Source: Acidobacteriota bacterium
GTDB lineage: Bacteria; Acidobacteriota; Terriglobia; Acidiferrales; UBA7541
DNA: 32,951 bases
Direction: 5' to 3'
NCBI GenBank assembly: GCA_003223245.1
Contig: QHYI01000141.1
Coordinates: 1-32,951 of the forward strand
The notes under the pieces were generated by a model, which worked only from the letters and a program-made list of their open reading frames with translations, had not been told where the DNA came from and made no database searches. The translations under genes were made by a program, and so were the position numbers. Below are positions 1 to 8,414 of the stretch, one piece after another. The stretch's first letter is position 1. Each line of letters begins with the position of its first letter.

Positions 1-640
1 GTGCCATTCTTCTGCCATTGGTAACCGAGCGGCGCTGTGCCCGTGGCCACCACCGCGAACGTGGCCGTCTGTCCCACCGTTACAGTTTGGTTGGCCGGCT
101 GCGTGGTGATCGTGGGCGCCGTCGCACTTGCATTTACTGTGAGCGTAGCTGCGTTGCTGGTTGCGCTCCCCGCGGAGTTGCTCACCGCCACGACGAACTT
201 AGCTCCGTCGTCCGTTGAGGTGGTAACGGATGTAGTGTAGCTCGCGGAAGTCGCTCCGCTGATGGCTGTGCCGTTCTTTCGCCACTGGTAACCGAGTGGC
301 GCTGTGCCCGTGGCCACCACCGCGAACGTGGCCGTCTGCCCCATCGTCACCGTCTGATTGGCCGGCTGCGTTGTGATCGTGGGCGCCGCTGCTGCTGCAC
401 TCACCGTGAGTGTGGCGGTGCTGCTGACCACGCGCCCCGCCGAGTCTTTCACCACGACGTAGAACTTAGCGCCGTTATCGGAAGTCTTGACGGGCGCGGT
501 GGTGTAACTCGCGGAAGTTGCTCCTTTGATGGTCTCTCCGTTTTCCTTCCACCGGTACGTGAGAGAAGCCGTGCCCGCAGCCACCACGGTGAATGTGGCT
601 CTCTGGCCAACCAGTACTGTTACACTGGCAGGTTGGGAAG
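1..640 (-). repeat. 267-bp tandem repeat units coding Ig-like domains
   Basis: The motif cgcgaacgtggccgtctg at 54 recurs at 321, and a diverged copy sits near 588, which gives a constant 267-bp (89-codon) period. The first two units are almost identical at the DNA level across their conserved half, while the signal-proximal unit is clearly diverged. This pattern suggests recent unit duplication or gene conversion in the distal repeats. Confidence 0.85.
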
Positions 641-758
641 TGATAGTCGGGGGGACGCCGTCCCGATCACCATCATTAGCACGGACCGTGAGAGCGACAA
701 ACAAAACTGCGACTAGCATTGCAATGGACCGCATGAAAATGGAACTCTTGCGTTTCAA
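1..758 (-). CDS. Secreted Ig-like repeat protein (5' part only; runs off the left edge)
   Basis: The reverse strand reads open from 758 to the window edge (252 codons). I chose a TTG start at 756-758 because GGAGG lies 7 bases upstream of it; an in-frame ATG at 734 is the alternative. The first ~27 residues are a signal peptide (basic start, then a hydrophobic run such as MLVAVLFVALTV, ending near VRA). Then follow 89-residue units of bacterial Ig-like form: PTIT.QPA..TV..GQ.ATF.VVA.GTA.L.Y.W.KNG..I.GATSASYTT, closing with a strand such as ATLTV. Two units are complete and a third begins. Such domains are common in very large secreted or adhesive proteins of Acidobacteriota and Verrucomicrobia. 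The rest of the protein, and any catalytic or anchoring domain, lies outside the window. Function is otherwise unknown. Confidence 0.85.
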   Translation of the reverse strand, partial: MKRKSSIFMRSIAMLVAVLFVALTVRANDGDRDGVPPTITSQPASVTVLVGQRATFTVVAAGTASLTYRWKENGETIKGATSASYTTAPVKTSDNGAKFYVVVKDSAGRVVSSTATLTVSAAAAAPTITTQPANQTVTMGQTATFAVVATGTAPLGYQWRKNGTAISGATSASYTTSVTTSTDDGAKFVVAVSNSAGSATSNAATLTVNASATAPTITTQPANQTVTVGQTATFAVVATGTAPLGYQWQKNG

Positions 759-1210
759 GAGCACACCTCCAGTGTTTGTTGTTTGTTGTTGGGCCAATCA
801 GAACACCGAGCTTGCTGTGGCCGGGAGTGGTAGGTGCTGTGAGCGGTAAGACGTCACGGCACGTCAGAGGTGGATTGTCGCGAAGTTTTCTAAACCCAGG
901 CTCTAGGGTTGGCCATTTCTACGGGTCGAAGGGTATCCCACGGGCTTTTGCCCTGCAGTCAGACAGCAGCCGATTCTTCCGTCGGACGAAAGCACGGCGC
1001 CGTGTCGGATTTCGCTTACTCCTGTCCTACAAGACACATCCCGTCATCCAGGAATTCTCCGTTTCCACACGAACGAGGAGTAGACTCGCCGAAATATCGG
1101 GCTCCTTTACGAAATTTGCCAAAAGAGGTCATCCTGGAGGGCGCGACGCCGAAAGCTGAGCTACGCATTTCTTTTTGAGGACACCGAAAGGATGCTAGAA
1201 GCACTGGAGA
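759..1210. other. Intergenic region; possible dispersed intergenic repeat at about 1127-1178
   Basis: No credible gene is seen here; the reading frames present have no recognisable composition or start signal. The leader of the Ig-repeat gene occupies the left end. At about 1127-1178 the stretch gtcatcctggaggg...gcatttcttttt resembles the short intergenic repeat (gtcatcctgag...gcatttc) that I recall from soil acidobacterial assemblies. A short inverted repeat, gacgt/acgtc, lies near 850-865. Confidence 0.4.
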
Positions 1211-2017
1211 ATGATACGCTCTGCCCTTGGGAAGCCCATGGAACAGTCATCAAATCCCAAAGATAGAACCATAAATTACGGTGAGTCTCAGGATGTCCGT
1301 CCCATTTCCGCAGAGACCAGAGGTGGCGTTGGATGGTGGAAAAGAAAATGGCAGTTCATAATCGTGCCCCAGCATTCCAACGCTTTGGTTGCAGTCTTTA
1401 GCGCCCTGCTTTTCCTTGCCACTGTGGTCTATACGGTTTTTGCGGCTTTCCAATGGTCTGAAATGAAAAACGCTACTCAAGCCTCACAACGCGCGGCAAT
1501 TGCCGCGAAAGACAGCGCCGACCTCGCTCGCAAACAAATGGAGGGCTTAGTCGCTGCTATCGTTGACATTCCTGGTGGAGTTTCTGTTGATTTTCCCGTC
1601 CCTCCATTTGGCGAAGCCAGAGCCAATCTCATAAATAGCGGCCACGTTTTAGCGCATGATATCCACCTCACACTGTCTGTAACCATTCGAAAAACCGACG
1701 AAGATTTCGCTGCGGTTCGGCGCACGATTCTATCGAAAGCGGAAACTGTTCCGACCATTCCACCGACTACCTCAACTAGACCAGGTTTTATTTACCCCTT
1801 CGAATTGACCCAATCGGAATTCACGCAAGTCATGAACACAGAGAGCTACATCATCACTGAAGGAATCCTGGATTACGAAAACGGTTTCGACAGCAGAATT
1901 AAACTACCGTTCTGCTACGCCTACATATGGGGAGGCCAAGTATTCGGTAGGTGGACAGGAGATTGCGGTCAGGCGCAGTCGCAGATCCATCTGGCTAAGA
2001 AGCTGGCCAAGCAATAG
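1211..2017 (+). CDS. Hypothetical protein with one transmembrane helix
   Basis: This is a 268-codon frame. An internal ATG at 1238 (reading MEQSSNPKDR) is an equally plausible start, and neither site has a strong ribosome binding site. The N-terminus is polar, followed by a Trp/Lys-rich patch (GWWKRKWQF) and one hydrophobic helix (ALVAVFSALLFLATVVYTVF, about residues 58-78). A short Ala-rich helical stretch comes next (ATQASQRAAIAAKDSADLARKQ), then a soluble domain of roughly 170 residues with two late cysteines. The layout suggests a bitopic inner-membrane protein whose C-terminal domain is mainly beta. I do not recognise the family, and no neighbour suggests a role: the gene stands alone between divergent and convergent genes. 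Confidence 0.75.
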   Translation: MIRSALGKPMEQSSNPKDRTINYGESQDVRPISAETRGGVGWWKRKWQFIIVPQHSNALVAVFSALLFLATVVYTVFAAFQWSEMKNATQASQRAAIAAKDSADLARKQMEGLVAAIVDIPGGVSVDFPVPPFGEARANLINSGHVLAHDIHLTLSVTIRKTDEDFAAVRRTILSKAETVPTIPPTTSTRPGFIYPFELTQSEFTQVMNTESYIITEGILDYENGFDSRIKLPFCYAYIWGGQVFGRWTGDCGQAQSQIHLAKKLAKQ

Positions 2018-2071
2018 TTGTGCGGCTTCTAAAAAGGATGCTCGACCAGATGATTTAGCTGCGTTAGGGAT

Positions 2072-3427
2072 TTATCGTTTGTAGATTACGCCGCCCTTCA
2101 TCACGAACGAGACATGCTGCGTGACGCCGATGTCGTCGAGTGGATTCCCGGGCACCGCGACAACGTCGGCGAAATATCCGGGCTTCAAATCGCCAATCTG
2201 CCCCTGCCACATAAGCACTTTCGCGCCTTCGAGCATGTCCGCCTGCAATACCGCGAGCGGCTTCATTCCGTAACGCACCATGAGCACCAATTCGCGCGCT
2301 TGCGTGCCGTGCGGGAAAGGCCCAACGTCGGAGCCGACGGCCAACGGAATGCCCGCAGCAATTTGTTTTTTGAACTGTTGGATGTGGTAATCGAGGGATT
2401 CGTGCTCGGCCTTTGCCATCGTGGGATTCTGCGCATGGTCCGCGAAATACTCAAAAATAGCAAACGTAGGAATCGCGGGAATATCTTTCTCACGCATGGT
2501 GCGCATGGTTTCATCACTTAACTGCGCGGCGTGATCAATGGACTCGCCGCCGGCTTGCACGGCCCACAGTGCTCCCGGCTCGCCCATACAGTGCACGCCC
2601 ACCTTGGTTCCCAGGCGTGCTGCTTCCTGCACGGCGGCAGCGAGTTGCGCTTCGGTGTACTGATATTGCGAGGTGAATTGCCCGTCGCGGAAAATGTCGC
2701 GGCCGGTTTCGTAAATCTTCACGAAGTCGGAACCTTCTTTATGCTGCTCGCGGATCGTCGCGATGAGTTCGTCCGTGGTGTTCGCGTAATCGGCGTTTCC
2801 CAGCACATGCTGTGCGGGATTGAAACCGATAGCGTCCTCGTGTCCGCCAAGAATGGAAATCGCGTTGCCGCTGACGCGCAGACGCGGCCCGGGAATTTCT
2901 CCGCGATTGATGGCGTTGCGCACGGCGGTGTCTGCCGAGCCGGCGCCTTCGGTGCCCATGTCGCGTTCCGCGGTGAAGCCTGCCATCAAATCGTCGCGCG
3001 CAGCAAGCGTTGCTTGAATGGTGCGCTGCGCCACAGACTCCTCGACGGTCTGCAAGCCCTCGTCGCCCGGATGGAGGAACAGATGGACGTGCGCGTCGAT
3101 CAGGCCGGGGATGAGCGTCGTATCACCCAGGTCAATCGTCTGCGCATCCGCGGGATGCGTCACCGACTGGCCCGCTTCCGCGATTTTGTCGCCGCGGACC
3201 AAGACTTCTCCCGGGCTGATAGTTTTGCCCGATTCGATGTCAAGCAGGCGCGCGGCGTGCAGTACGATCGGGTGCTTCGGCGGCGCGTAAGTATGTTCCC
3301 AGCCTGTTTGCATCTGCGCTGAGGCGCGCGGCGGCACAAACGTCGCGACCGCTGCAAAACAAACGGCAAACCAAAACAGAACGACGGAACTAGGCCTCGG
3401 GTTAAGACGGCGGCAGTGTTTGTTCAT
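2072..3427 (-). CDS. Secreted amidohydrolase-family metal-dependent hydrolase
   Basis: The 451-residue protein has an N-terminal hydrophobic segment (about 15-37, ending in RASA) that acts as a signal peptide. A typical amidohydrolase composite beta domain follows, then a TIM barrel. The metal and catalytic residues are visible in order: HxH in LIDAHVHLF (H113, H115), the bridging Lys in FVKIYE (K237), H279 in VGVHCMG, H299 in SIDHAAQ and D367 in AVGSDVGPF. The C-terminus returns to the beta domain (LKPGYFADVVAVPGNPLDD). This is the imidazolonepropionase / Xaa-Pro dipeptidase-like branch, whose exported members cleave cyclic amides or dipeptides. The true substrate cannot be read from sequence. 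It is monocistronic on the minus strand. Confidence 0.9.
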   Translation of the reverse strand: MNKHCRRLNPRPSSVVLFWFAVCFAAVATFVPPRASAQMQTGWEHTYAPPKHPIVLHAARLLDIESGKTISPGEVLVRGDKIAEAGQSVTHPADAQTIDLGDTTLIPGLIDAHVHLFLHPGDEGLQTVEESVAQRTIQATLAARDDLMAGFTAERDMGTEGAGSADTAVRNAINRGEIPGPRLRVSGNAISILGGHEDAIGFNPAQHVLGNADYANTTDELIATIREQHKEGSDFVKIYETGRDIFRDGQFTSQYQYTEAQLAAAVQEAARLGTKVGVHCMGEPGALWAVQAGGESIDHAAQLSDETMRTMREKDIPAIPTFAIFEYFADHAQNPTMAKAEHESLDYHIQQFKKQIAAGIPLAVGSDVGPFPHGTQARELVLMVRYGMKPLAVLQADMLEGAKVLMWQGQIGDLKPGYFADVVAVPGNPLDDIGVTQHVSFVMKGGVIYKR

Positions 3428-4088
3428 AGCGTCGGGATCATACCACTGAGCGCATCGCTAATCGGTACGTGCGTTGCCGACGTGCCCAAACTACTCCGCC
3501 CGAACCCGCCTGAGTGGTCGGAAAACAGGTAAACTGAGAATCTAGGCCGATATTTTCCGGCTAGGACGTCGTGCACCCACAATCGGCACCCATGACAACG
3601 AGCCCGTTGACTGATCAAATTGGTGTTGAATCCCTGTAACTCAGTCGAGAGAGCGGACCAGCTTTTGCACCCATGTGGCGAAGTTTTGCCAAAAGGCGGT
3701 TCGCCCAATCGGAATTCGCGTTTGCTGTAGAACAATCAGGAGGCAAATCTATCTCCTGCTGACGGTTCTTCGGATTTTGATTACCGGAATCGTAGCAGTT
3801 TCATACTTGAATCATTTGATGTATCCAGAGGCTCTCTCGAGGAATGACGTGACCCGCGCACTCACTCGCGCGCCTCGTCAGGCTATTGGTTACGCGGTGT
3901 TCCCCGTGGAGCGGCGAGTTGACGAACTTGATGCGCCTGACCACATTCAGACGGAGGCTGCGCAAGACGGAAAAGGCTCTGGCTGAGGTATTTCCGATCA
4001 AGGCTAGCGGCCATCCGCAAGTTGGTTAACCCGCACATGGCGCCCGTGACTTGCTTTTGTGCAAAACCTAACATGCCTTGCCGATAGC
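3428..4088. other. 661-bp region without a supported gene
   Basis: The amidohydrolase leader occupies the right-hand neighbourhood of 3427. The remaining frames on either strand (for example 3675-3986 plus and 3801-4001 minus) show no recognisable domain and no ribosome binding site. The stretch immediately left of 4089 abuts a LacI remnant and may itself be debris from the rearrangement there. I could not assign it. Confidence 0.5.
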
Positions 4089-4188
4089 AGTCGCGCTGAT
4101 CGAGCGCGAGTCCACGGCCATTTGCCGTGAACGTGCACGCGAGCTGCAATCGGACACCAAGAAGCAGCAAGGCTATGCCGACCACTGA
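4089..4188 (+). pseudogene. LacI-family regulator, C-terminal remnant
   Basis: Read on the plus strand, this stretch encodes about 32 residues, ALIERESTAICRERARELQ and so on, ending GYADH then TGA at 4186-4188. It matches almost residue for residue the C-terminus of the intact LacI regulator at 27453-28571, which reads ALIERESTAICCERAREPQ and ends GYADH. Homology stops abruptly near 4089, so the DNA-binding and sugar-binding domains are missing. The remnant overlaps the 3' end of the convergent GH51 gene by 16 bp (4173-4188), exactly the geometry seen at the other locus. It is not expected to yield a functional product. Confidence 0.88.
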
Positions 4189-5801
4189 ATTGCAGTGTAG
4201 GAGCGCGGGGGGACCTCGAACTTCGTACGGCCGTTAGCGGTAGTAGGTTTCGCAAAGGTTTGCGGAGCTACGTTCAGGGGAGCTTCAAAAGTATTGAAAG
4301 CCTTCAGATCTGTACCGGTCAAAACGGTGCCGACGAGCACTTGACCCGGACTTTTGTCTTGCCAAGAGATCTCCACGACGTACGGTTTGGACAGATCACG
4401 ATTCAGAATGAATAGGGCAACTTTTCCATCCTGAGGATTCAAGGTACCCGCGACGTCCACGAACGGAACCTGACCCATGTTCGAAACTTCATACGCCGGA
4501 GATTCTACCAACAGATTGAGGACCGAGCCGCGCGCATACTGAAGCGCCCAAGTATAGGGATAGTAGATGGTCTGGTGAAGCAAACCATTTGCATTGGTCA
4601 TGATGGGAGCGATGACATTGATCAACTGTGCCAGGCAGGCCACTTTAACGCGATCCGCATGACGAAGCAGAGAGTTAGCCAGGCCCCCGACAAGCAACGC
4701 GTCTTCAAGGTTGTACACTTCCTCCAACAAATGCGGTGCCTGCTGGTGATGTCCATTCGTGGCGTCGCCGCTGCGCGCGCGGTACCAAACGTTCCACTCG
4801 TCAAACGACAGCCACAATTTCTTCGGCGAGCGTTTGTGCCCGCCGACGAGGTCGCATACAGCTACGGTCTCTTCAATTTGTTTTTCCATGCTCAAGTTCA
4901 TTGCAAGGAACTTCGCGCTGTCGCCGCCTGTTTCCTGCCCGCTGTTTGAAAAATAGCGGTGAAGCGAGAGTCCGTCCACATACTCGTAACATTGCTCCAG
5001 AACTTCGCGATCCCATTCCAGATAGGTGGGCATGAACGGGCCGCTTGACCCACACGCGATCAATTGCAGTGAAGGATCTACGTACCGCATCTGCCGGGCA
5101 GCATCCTGCGCTTTCAGCCCGTACTCGGTAGCCGTCATGTGGCCGATTTGCCAGGGACCATCCATCTCGTTGCCCAGACACCAGTGTTTGACCCCGTAAG
5201 GCTCCGCAAATCCGTGCTTGCGGCGAAGATCGCTCCACTTGGTTCCCTTATCTACGTTGCAATACTCGACCAGGGCGGCCGCTTCTTCGGGAGTGCCGGT
5301 TCCAAGATTAAGGCCCATTAACGGCTCGGTGCCCACGGCTTTACACCAGGCCATAAATTCATTCGTACCGAACTGATTTGTGTTGATCGAGTTCCAAGCC
5401 TTATCAAGCACGCGCGGACGGCTCTCCTTGGGGCCGACACCGTCGAGCCAGTTGTAGCCGGAAACGAAATTGCCGCCCGGATAGCGAATGATGGGAACTC
5501 CCATCTGGCGCACTTCTTCCATAACGTCCTTGCGGAATCCGTTGGCATCCGAAAGTTTCGAACCCGGCTCAAAAATGCCTTCGTAAATTGCACGTCCCAA
5601 GTGCTCCAGGAACGATCCAAAGAGATTGCGGTCGAGCGGCGCCGTGATACGGCGTGAGTCAAGATAAACCCTGGCCGTGTCGCCGGAGCCTGGCCCGGGT
5701 TGACCACGCAGGAGAGAATCGCCAAATAGAGAGGTCAGGCCCCAGGCCATTGCTCCGTTTGCAGCTTGGCGCAAAAAACGCCGCCTTTCATTGGAAAACA
5801 T
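4173..5801 (-). CDS. Exported GH51 alpha-L-arabinofuranosidase
   Basis: I chose the ATG at 5799-5801 (542 residues) over the longer frame beginning at 5876 because AGGAG lies about 9 bases upstream and the protein then begins with a Tat-type signal, NERRRFLRQAANGAMAW. The GH51 fold follows: FGSFLEHLGRAIYEG near the start of the barrel, IIRYPGGNFVSGY, the acid/base Glu in LGNEMDG (E212) and the nucleophile Glu in SFDEWNVWY (E335). A C-terminal beta-sandwich ends in YTAIQW. GH51 enzymes remove alpha-L-arabinofuranosyl side chains from arabinan or arabinoxylan. It is divergent from a GH39 enzyme and probably co-regulated with it. The last ~92 codons are duplicated as a remnant at 27191-27468. 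Confidence 0.95.
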   Translation of the reverse strand: MFSNERRRFLRQAANGAMAWGLTSLFGDSLLRGQPGPGSGDTARVYLDSRRITAPLDRNLFGSFLEHLGRAIYEGIFEPGSKLSDANGFRKDVMEEVRQMGVPIIRYPGGNFVSGYNWLDGVGPKESRPRVLDKAWNSINTNQFGTNEFMAWCKAVGTEPLMGLNLGTGTPEEAAALVEYCNVDKGTKWSDLRRKHGFAEPYGVKHWCLGNEMDGPWQIGHMTATEYGLKAQDAARQMRYVDPSLQLIACGSSGPFMPTYLEWDREVLEQCYEYVDGLSLHRYFSNSGQETGGDSAKFLAMNLSMEKQIEETVAVCDLVGGHKRSPKKLWLSFDEWNVWYRARSGDATNGHHQQAPHLLEEVYNLEDALLVGGLANSLLRHADRVKVACLAQLINVIAPIMTNANGLLHQTIYYPYTWALQYARGSVLNLLVESPAYEVSNMGQVPFVDVAGTLNPQDGKVALFILNRDLSKPYVVEISWQDKSPGQVLVGTVLTGTDLKAFNTFEAPLNVAPQTFAKPTTANGRTKFEVPPRSYTAIQWSA

Positions 5802-6045
5802 TTGTTTGCTCTCCTGGTGCTTGGTGGCCGCAAAATTCCGTCGGAAATGTGCCAGTTCCTTGTGTGGAGGAACCAACTAAGCTAACGGCGTCCGAGCGGC
5901 CCAAACGCCGGCTGCCTCATCCGTTTTTCGCAGGATGCGAGCAACCGTTTACCACATATCGCCTATCACCAGCAAGTTGTTCGAGCGAGGAGCTTTATTC
6001 GCTTGAGAAAACCATTACAGCTTATCGACCAGGCTCGGGGGATGT
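5802..6045. promoter_or_regulatory. Divergent GH51/GH39 intergenic region with a LacI-type operator candidate
   Basis: This 244-bp spacer serves two divergently transcribed glycoside hydrolases. At 5941-5952 the sequence gcaaccgtttac contains AACCGTTT, which fits the AANCGNTT core with central CpG typical of LacI/GalR operators. It lies about 95 bp from the GH39 start. Clear -35/-10 pairs were not resolved. The operator reading is inference: such an 8-mer is expected several times by chance in a window of this size. Confidence 0.4.
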
Positions 6046-7803
6046 ATGATGCGGGAAATTAAGCTGGAGGCCGAGAAACGAATGAAAGTGCCGCGAAGAA
6101 TACTCTTCATAGCAGCCATGATTTCGGCGCTCACACCGGTGAACTCAAACGTTGGCCAGGCGTTAAGCACTCCGGTAACAAAGGTGCGGCCCACAGTAAC
6201 GATCGAAGTGGATGCATCCAAACCTTCTGGGCCGTTGCCGCGGATTTGGAGCTATTTTGGTTACGACGAACCGAATTTCACGTACAGCGCGAATGGGAAA
6301 AAGCTGCTGAAGGAACTAGCTCAGTTGAGCCCTGTTCCTATCTACCTTCGCACCCACAACCTTTTCACGAGTGGCGACGGCACGGGCTCATTGAAATGGG
6401 GGTCCACCAACGCCTACACGGAAGACCCACGAGGCCAGCCGGTGTACGACTGGACGATTGTGGATCGCATCTTCGACGCGTATCAGGAGGTTGGGGCACG
6501 TCCGTTGGTGGAGATCGGCTTTATGCCCGAAGCCCTGACGACCGGGCCTCCTCCTTATCGGCATAACTTTCCCAAAGATTTCGCCACCGGATGGAGTTAT
6601 CCGCCAAAAGATTACGTGAAGTGGGCCGAACTTGTCTCTCAATTTGCGAAACACTTGCGCGAAAGATACGGCGTCGCGGCAGTGAAAATGTGGCTATGGG
6701 AGGTCTGGAACGAGCCGGACATTTTCTATTGGCACGGGACTCCGGAAGAGTACTTCCAGTTGTATGACGTTTCCGCCGACGCAATACGGCGTGTCCTACC
6801 TGGAGCAAGCATCGGTGGTCCGGACAGCACCGGCCCAGGAAACCTACGGGCTGCAAATTTCTTGCGTCTGTTTCTCGATCATTGTGCCCATGGAAAGAAC
6901 TATGCAACGGGCAAAACCGGAGCGCCCCTGGATTTCATAAGTTTTCATCCCAAAGGTTCGCCCGAATGGGTGGATGGGCATGTGCGGATGGGGCCTTCAG
7001 AGCAATTGAAGGCGATCGACGCCGGTTTCAAAATTGTGGGGAACACTCCGGAGTGGCGGAACACTCCGATCATTCTAGGAGAGAACGACCCGGAGGGATG
7101 CGCCGCGTGCTCTGCAAAAGAACGGCCCCAAAACGCATACCGGAACGAATCACTCTACGGAGCTTATACGGTTGTCATTCTAGATTGCGCGATGAAGCTG
7201 GCGAAGGAGGACGGTGTGAACCTCCAGGGCTCCGTTACTTGGGCATTTCAGTTCGATGGGCAGCCGTATTTTGAAGGTCTCCGAGAGTTAACAACAAACG
7301 GAATCGATAAGCCTGTGTTGAACGCGTTTCGCATGCTCGGCTTGCTCGGAGAGACACGACTCACGGTTACAAGCGGTGCCGCGATTTCTGTGAGAGAGAT
7401 CGAGCAAAAAGGAGTAACCGCACAGCCGGACCTGGATGCCGTCGCGGCGCGGAAAGAAAAGGAAGTGGAAGTCCTGGTCGTGAACTATCACGATCATGAC
7501 GTGCCATCGGACGCCACCGCGGTTGATTTGATTCTCAAGGGGCTTCCTGCAAGGTTGGACCGCGCGCTCGTAGAGCAATACCGTTTAGACGCGACCCACA
7601 GCAACGCGTACACGCTTTGGAAGCAGATGGGCCAACCCCTGCAGCCAACGTCGGAACAATACGAGCGGCTTGAGATTGCCGGACGCTTAGAAATGGAAGG
7701 ACCGCCCGACTGGGCGAGGGTCGTGGATGGCACGGTTCGCCGCGCGTTCTCACAACCCAGGGAAGGATTGTCTCTTTTTCTGTTCAAGTGGGATGCGAAA
7801 TAG
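6046..7803 (+). CDS. Secreted GH39-family glycoside hydrolase (beta-xylosidase-like)
   Basis: The protein has 585 residues from 6046; an in-frame ATG at 6082 puts the signal peptide (KVPRRILFIAAMISAL) directly at the N-terminus and may be the true start. The barrel domain shows the GH39 landmarks: YLRTHNLF near the beginning, the acid/base Glu in WLWEVWNEPDIFY (E223), SFHPKG and the nucleophile Glu in IILGENDPEG (E346). TWAFQFD follows, then a C-terminal beta domain. GH39 members include beta-xylosidases and alpha-L-iduronidases; the exact substrate is not determined. Beside a GH51 arabinofuranosidase, xylan or arabinoxylan oligosaccharides are the natural guess. It is slightly longer than the ~500-residue classical xylosidases. 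Confidence 0.88.
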   Translation: MMREIKLEAEKRMKVPRRILFIAAMISALTPVNSNVGQALSTPVTKVRPTVTIEVDASKPSGPLPRIWSYFGYDEPNFTYSANGKKLLKELAQLSPVPIYLRTHNLFTSGDGTGSLKWGSTNAYTEDPRGQPVYDWTIVDRIFDAYQEVGARPLVEIGFMPEALTTGPPPYRHNFPKDFATGWSYPPKDYVKWAELVSQFAKHLRERYGVAAVKMWLWEVWNEPDIFYWHGTPEEYFQLYDVSADAIRRVLPGASIGGPDSTGPGNLRAANFLRLFLDHCAHGKNYATGKTGAPLDFISFHPKGSPEWVDGHVRMGPSEQLKAIDAGFKIVGNTPEWRNTPIILGENDPEGCAACSAKERPQNAYRNESLYGAYTVVILDCAMKLAKEDGVNLQGSVTWAFQFDGQPYFEGLRELTTNGIDKPVLNAFRMLGLLGETRLTVTSGAAISVREIEQKGVTAQPDLDAVAARKEKEVEVLVVNYHDHDVPSDATAVDLILKGLPARLDRALVEQYRLDATHSNAYTLWKQMGQPLQPTSEQYERLEIAGRLEMEGPPDWARVVDGTVRRAFSQPREGLSLFLFKWDAK

Positions 7804-7872
7804 GGCCTTCAATCTGCCCCGTCTGTGCGCCAGCACTCTTTACTAGGGTTGGTGAGGCATCTGGAGGCACGG

Positions 7873-8075
7873 CTAGCTATCGGTGACAACCACGTTCGCC
7901 GCATGCTGGCCATTCGCCCCATGCACGATCTCATATTCGCCTAAATCGCCGTCCTTCAACGTTCGGTAGACGTCGCCGTGAATGTCCGAATAATGTACGA
8001 ACACGTCAGGGCTGCGAACCTACCCAATAAAATGTAGCCCTTGGAATCACTGAACCAGTTCACCCCGCCGCGCAC
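7873..8075 (-). pseudogene. CspA-family cold-shock protein, frameshifted
   Basis: On the minus strand 8075 to ~8000 reads GVNWFSDSKGYILLGR, matching the start of a cold-shock domain (GTVKWFNDSKGYGFI). After a one-base phase change near 8010 the next frame continues SPDVFVHYSDIHGD, then LKDGDLGEYEIVHGANGQHAANVVV and a stop at 7873-7875. RNP2 (VFVH) is intact but RNP1 (KGYGFI) has become KGYILL. The total of 203 nt is the expected ~67 codons, so essentially the whole gene is present but out of frame, with only a possible GTG start. It is most likely a dead copy. Confidence 0.82.
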
Positions 8076-8183
8076 TTACTTTTCTTGCCTTCCAGAGCGG
8101 ACTTGCTACGGTCACCCTGGCGCAGACTCTGTTCATCCGTCACGTTCATCACGTGGTTTGGTCACACCTAGCGATGATGTTCG

Positions 8184-8414
8184 TCACCGCAAGCCCTTGT
8201 TTGATGCGCTAGAAAAGCACGACAGCATGCTCCAGCGCGGCGATGGCTGCCTGGCGTGTGACGGGATGGAAACTCCGCCAAGAATTTCGTCCAGAGTGTG
8301 GCCGCCTTCGAGGTAATCGAGTAAGTTCTTGAAAGGCACGCGTGTCCCCCGGAATACTGGTATGCCGCCCAGGATTTCGGGATCACGAACGATAACCTTA
8401 GCTGGGGCGCTCAT
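8184..8414 (-). pseudogene. DUF433-family antitoxin, frameshifted C-terminus
   Basis: The first ~45 residues are a textbook DUF433 protein: VIVRDPEILGGIPVFRGTR, then VPFKNLLDYLEGGHTLDEI. DUF433 proteins are usually antitoxins of VapC-like or related toxins. After DEI the annotated frame loses the family pattern, but the other frames restore it piecewise: LAEFPS, then VTRQAAIAALEHAVVLF followed by TAG at 8209-8211. Two apparent single-base insertions, near 8282 and 8267, explain this. The reading frame as it stands therefore ends in a scrambled tail. Its ATG overlaps the stop of the upstream gene (ATGA at 8411-8414). Confidence 0.8.

Noticed and set aside
3675-3986. 103-codon frame with a hydrophobic stretch, suggestive of a DoxX-like membrane protein
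   Set aside because: Only one short hydrophobic run is present, with no ribosome binding site and no family motif; the right part looks like rearrangement debris.
3883-4100. Possible transposase remnant on the minus strand beside the LacI fragment
   Set aside because: The resemblance to transposase C-termini was vague and rested on a few residues; not enough to call.
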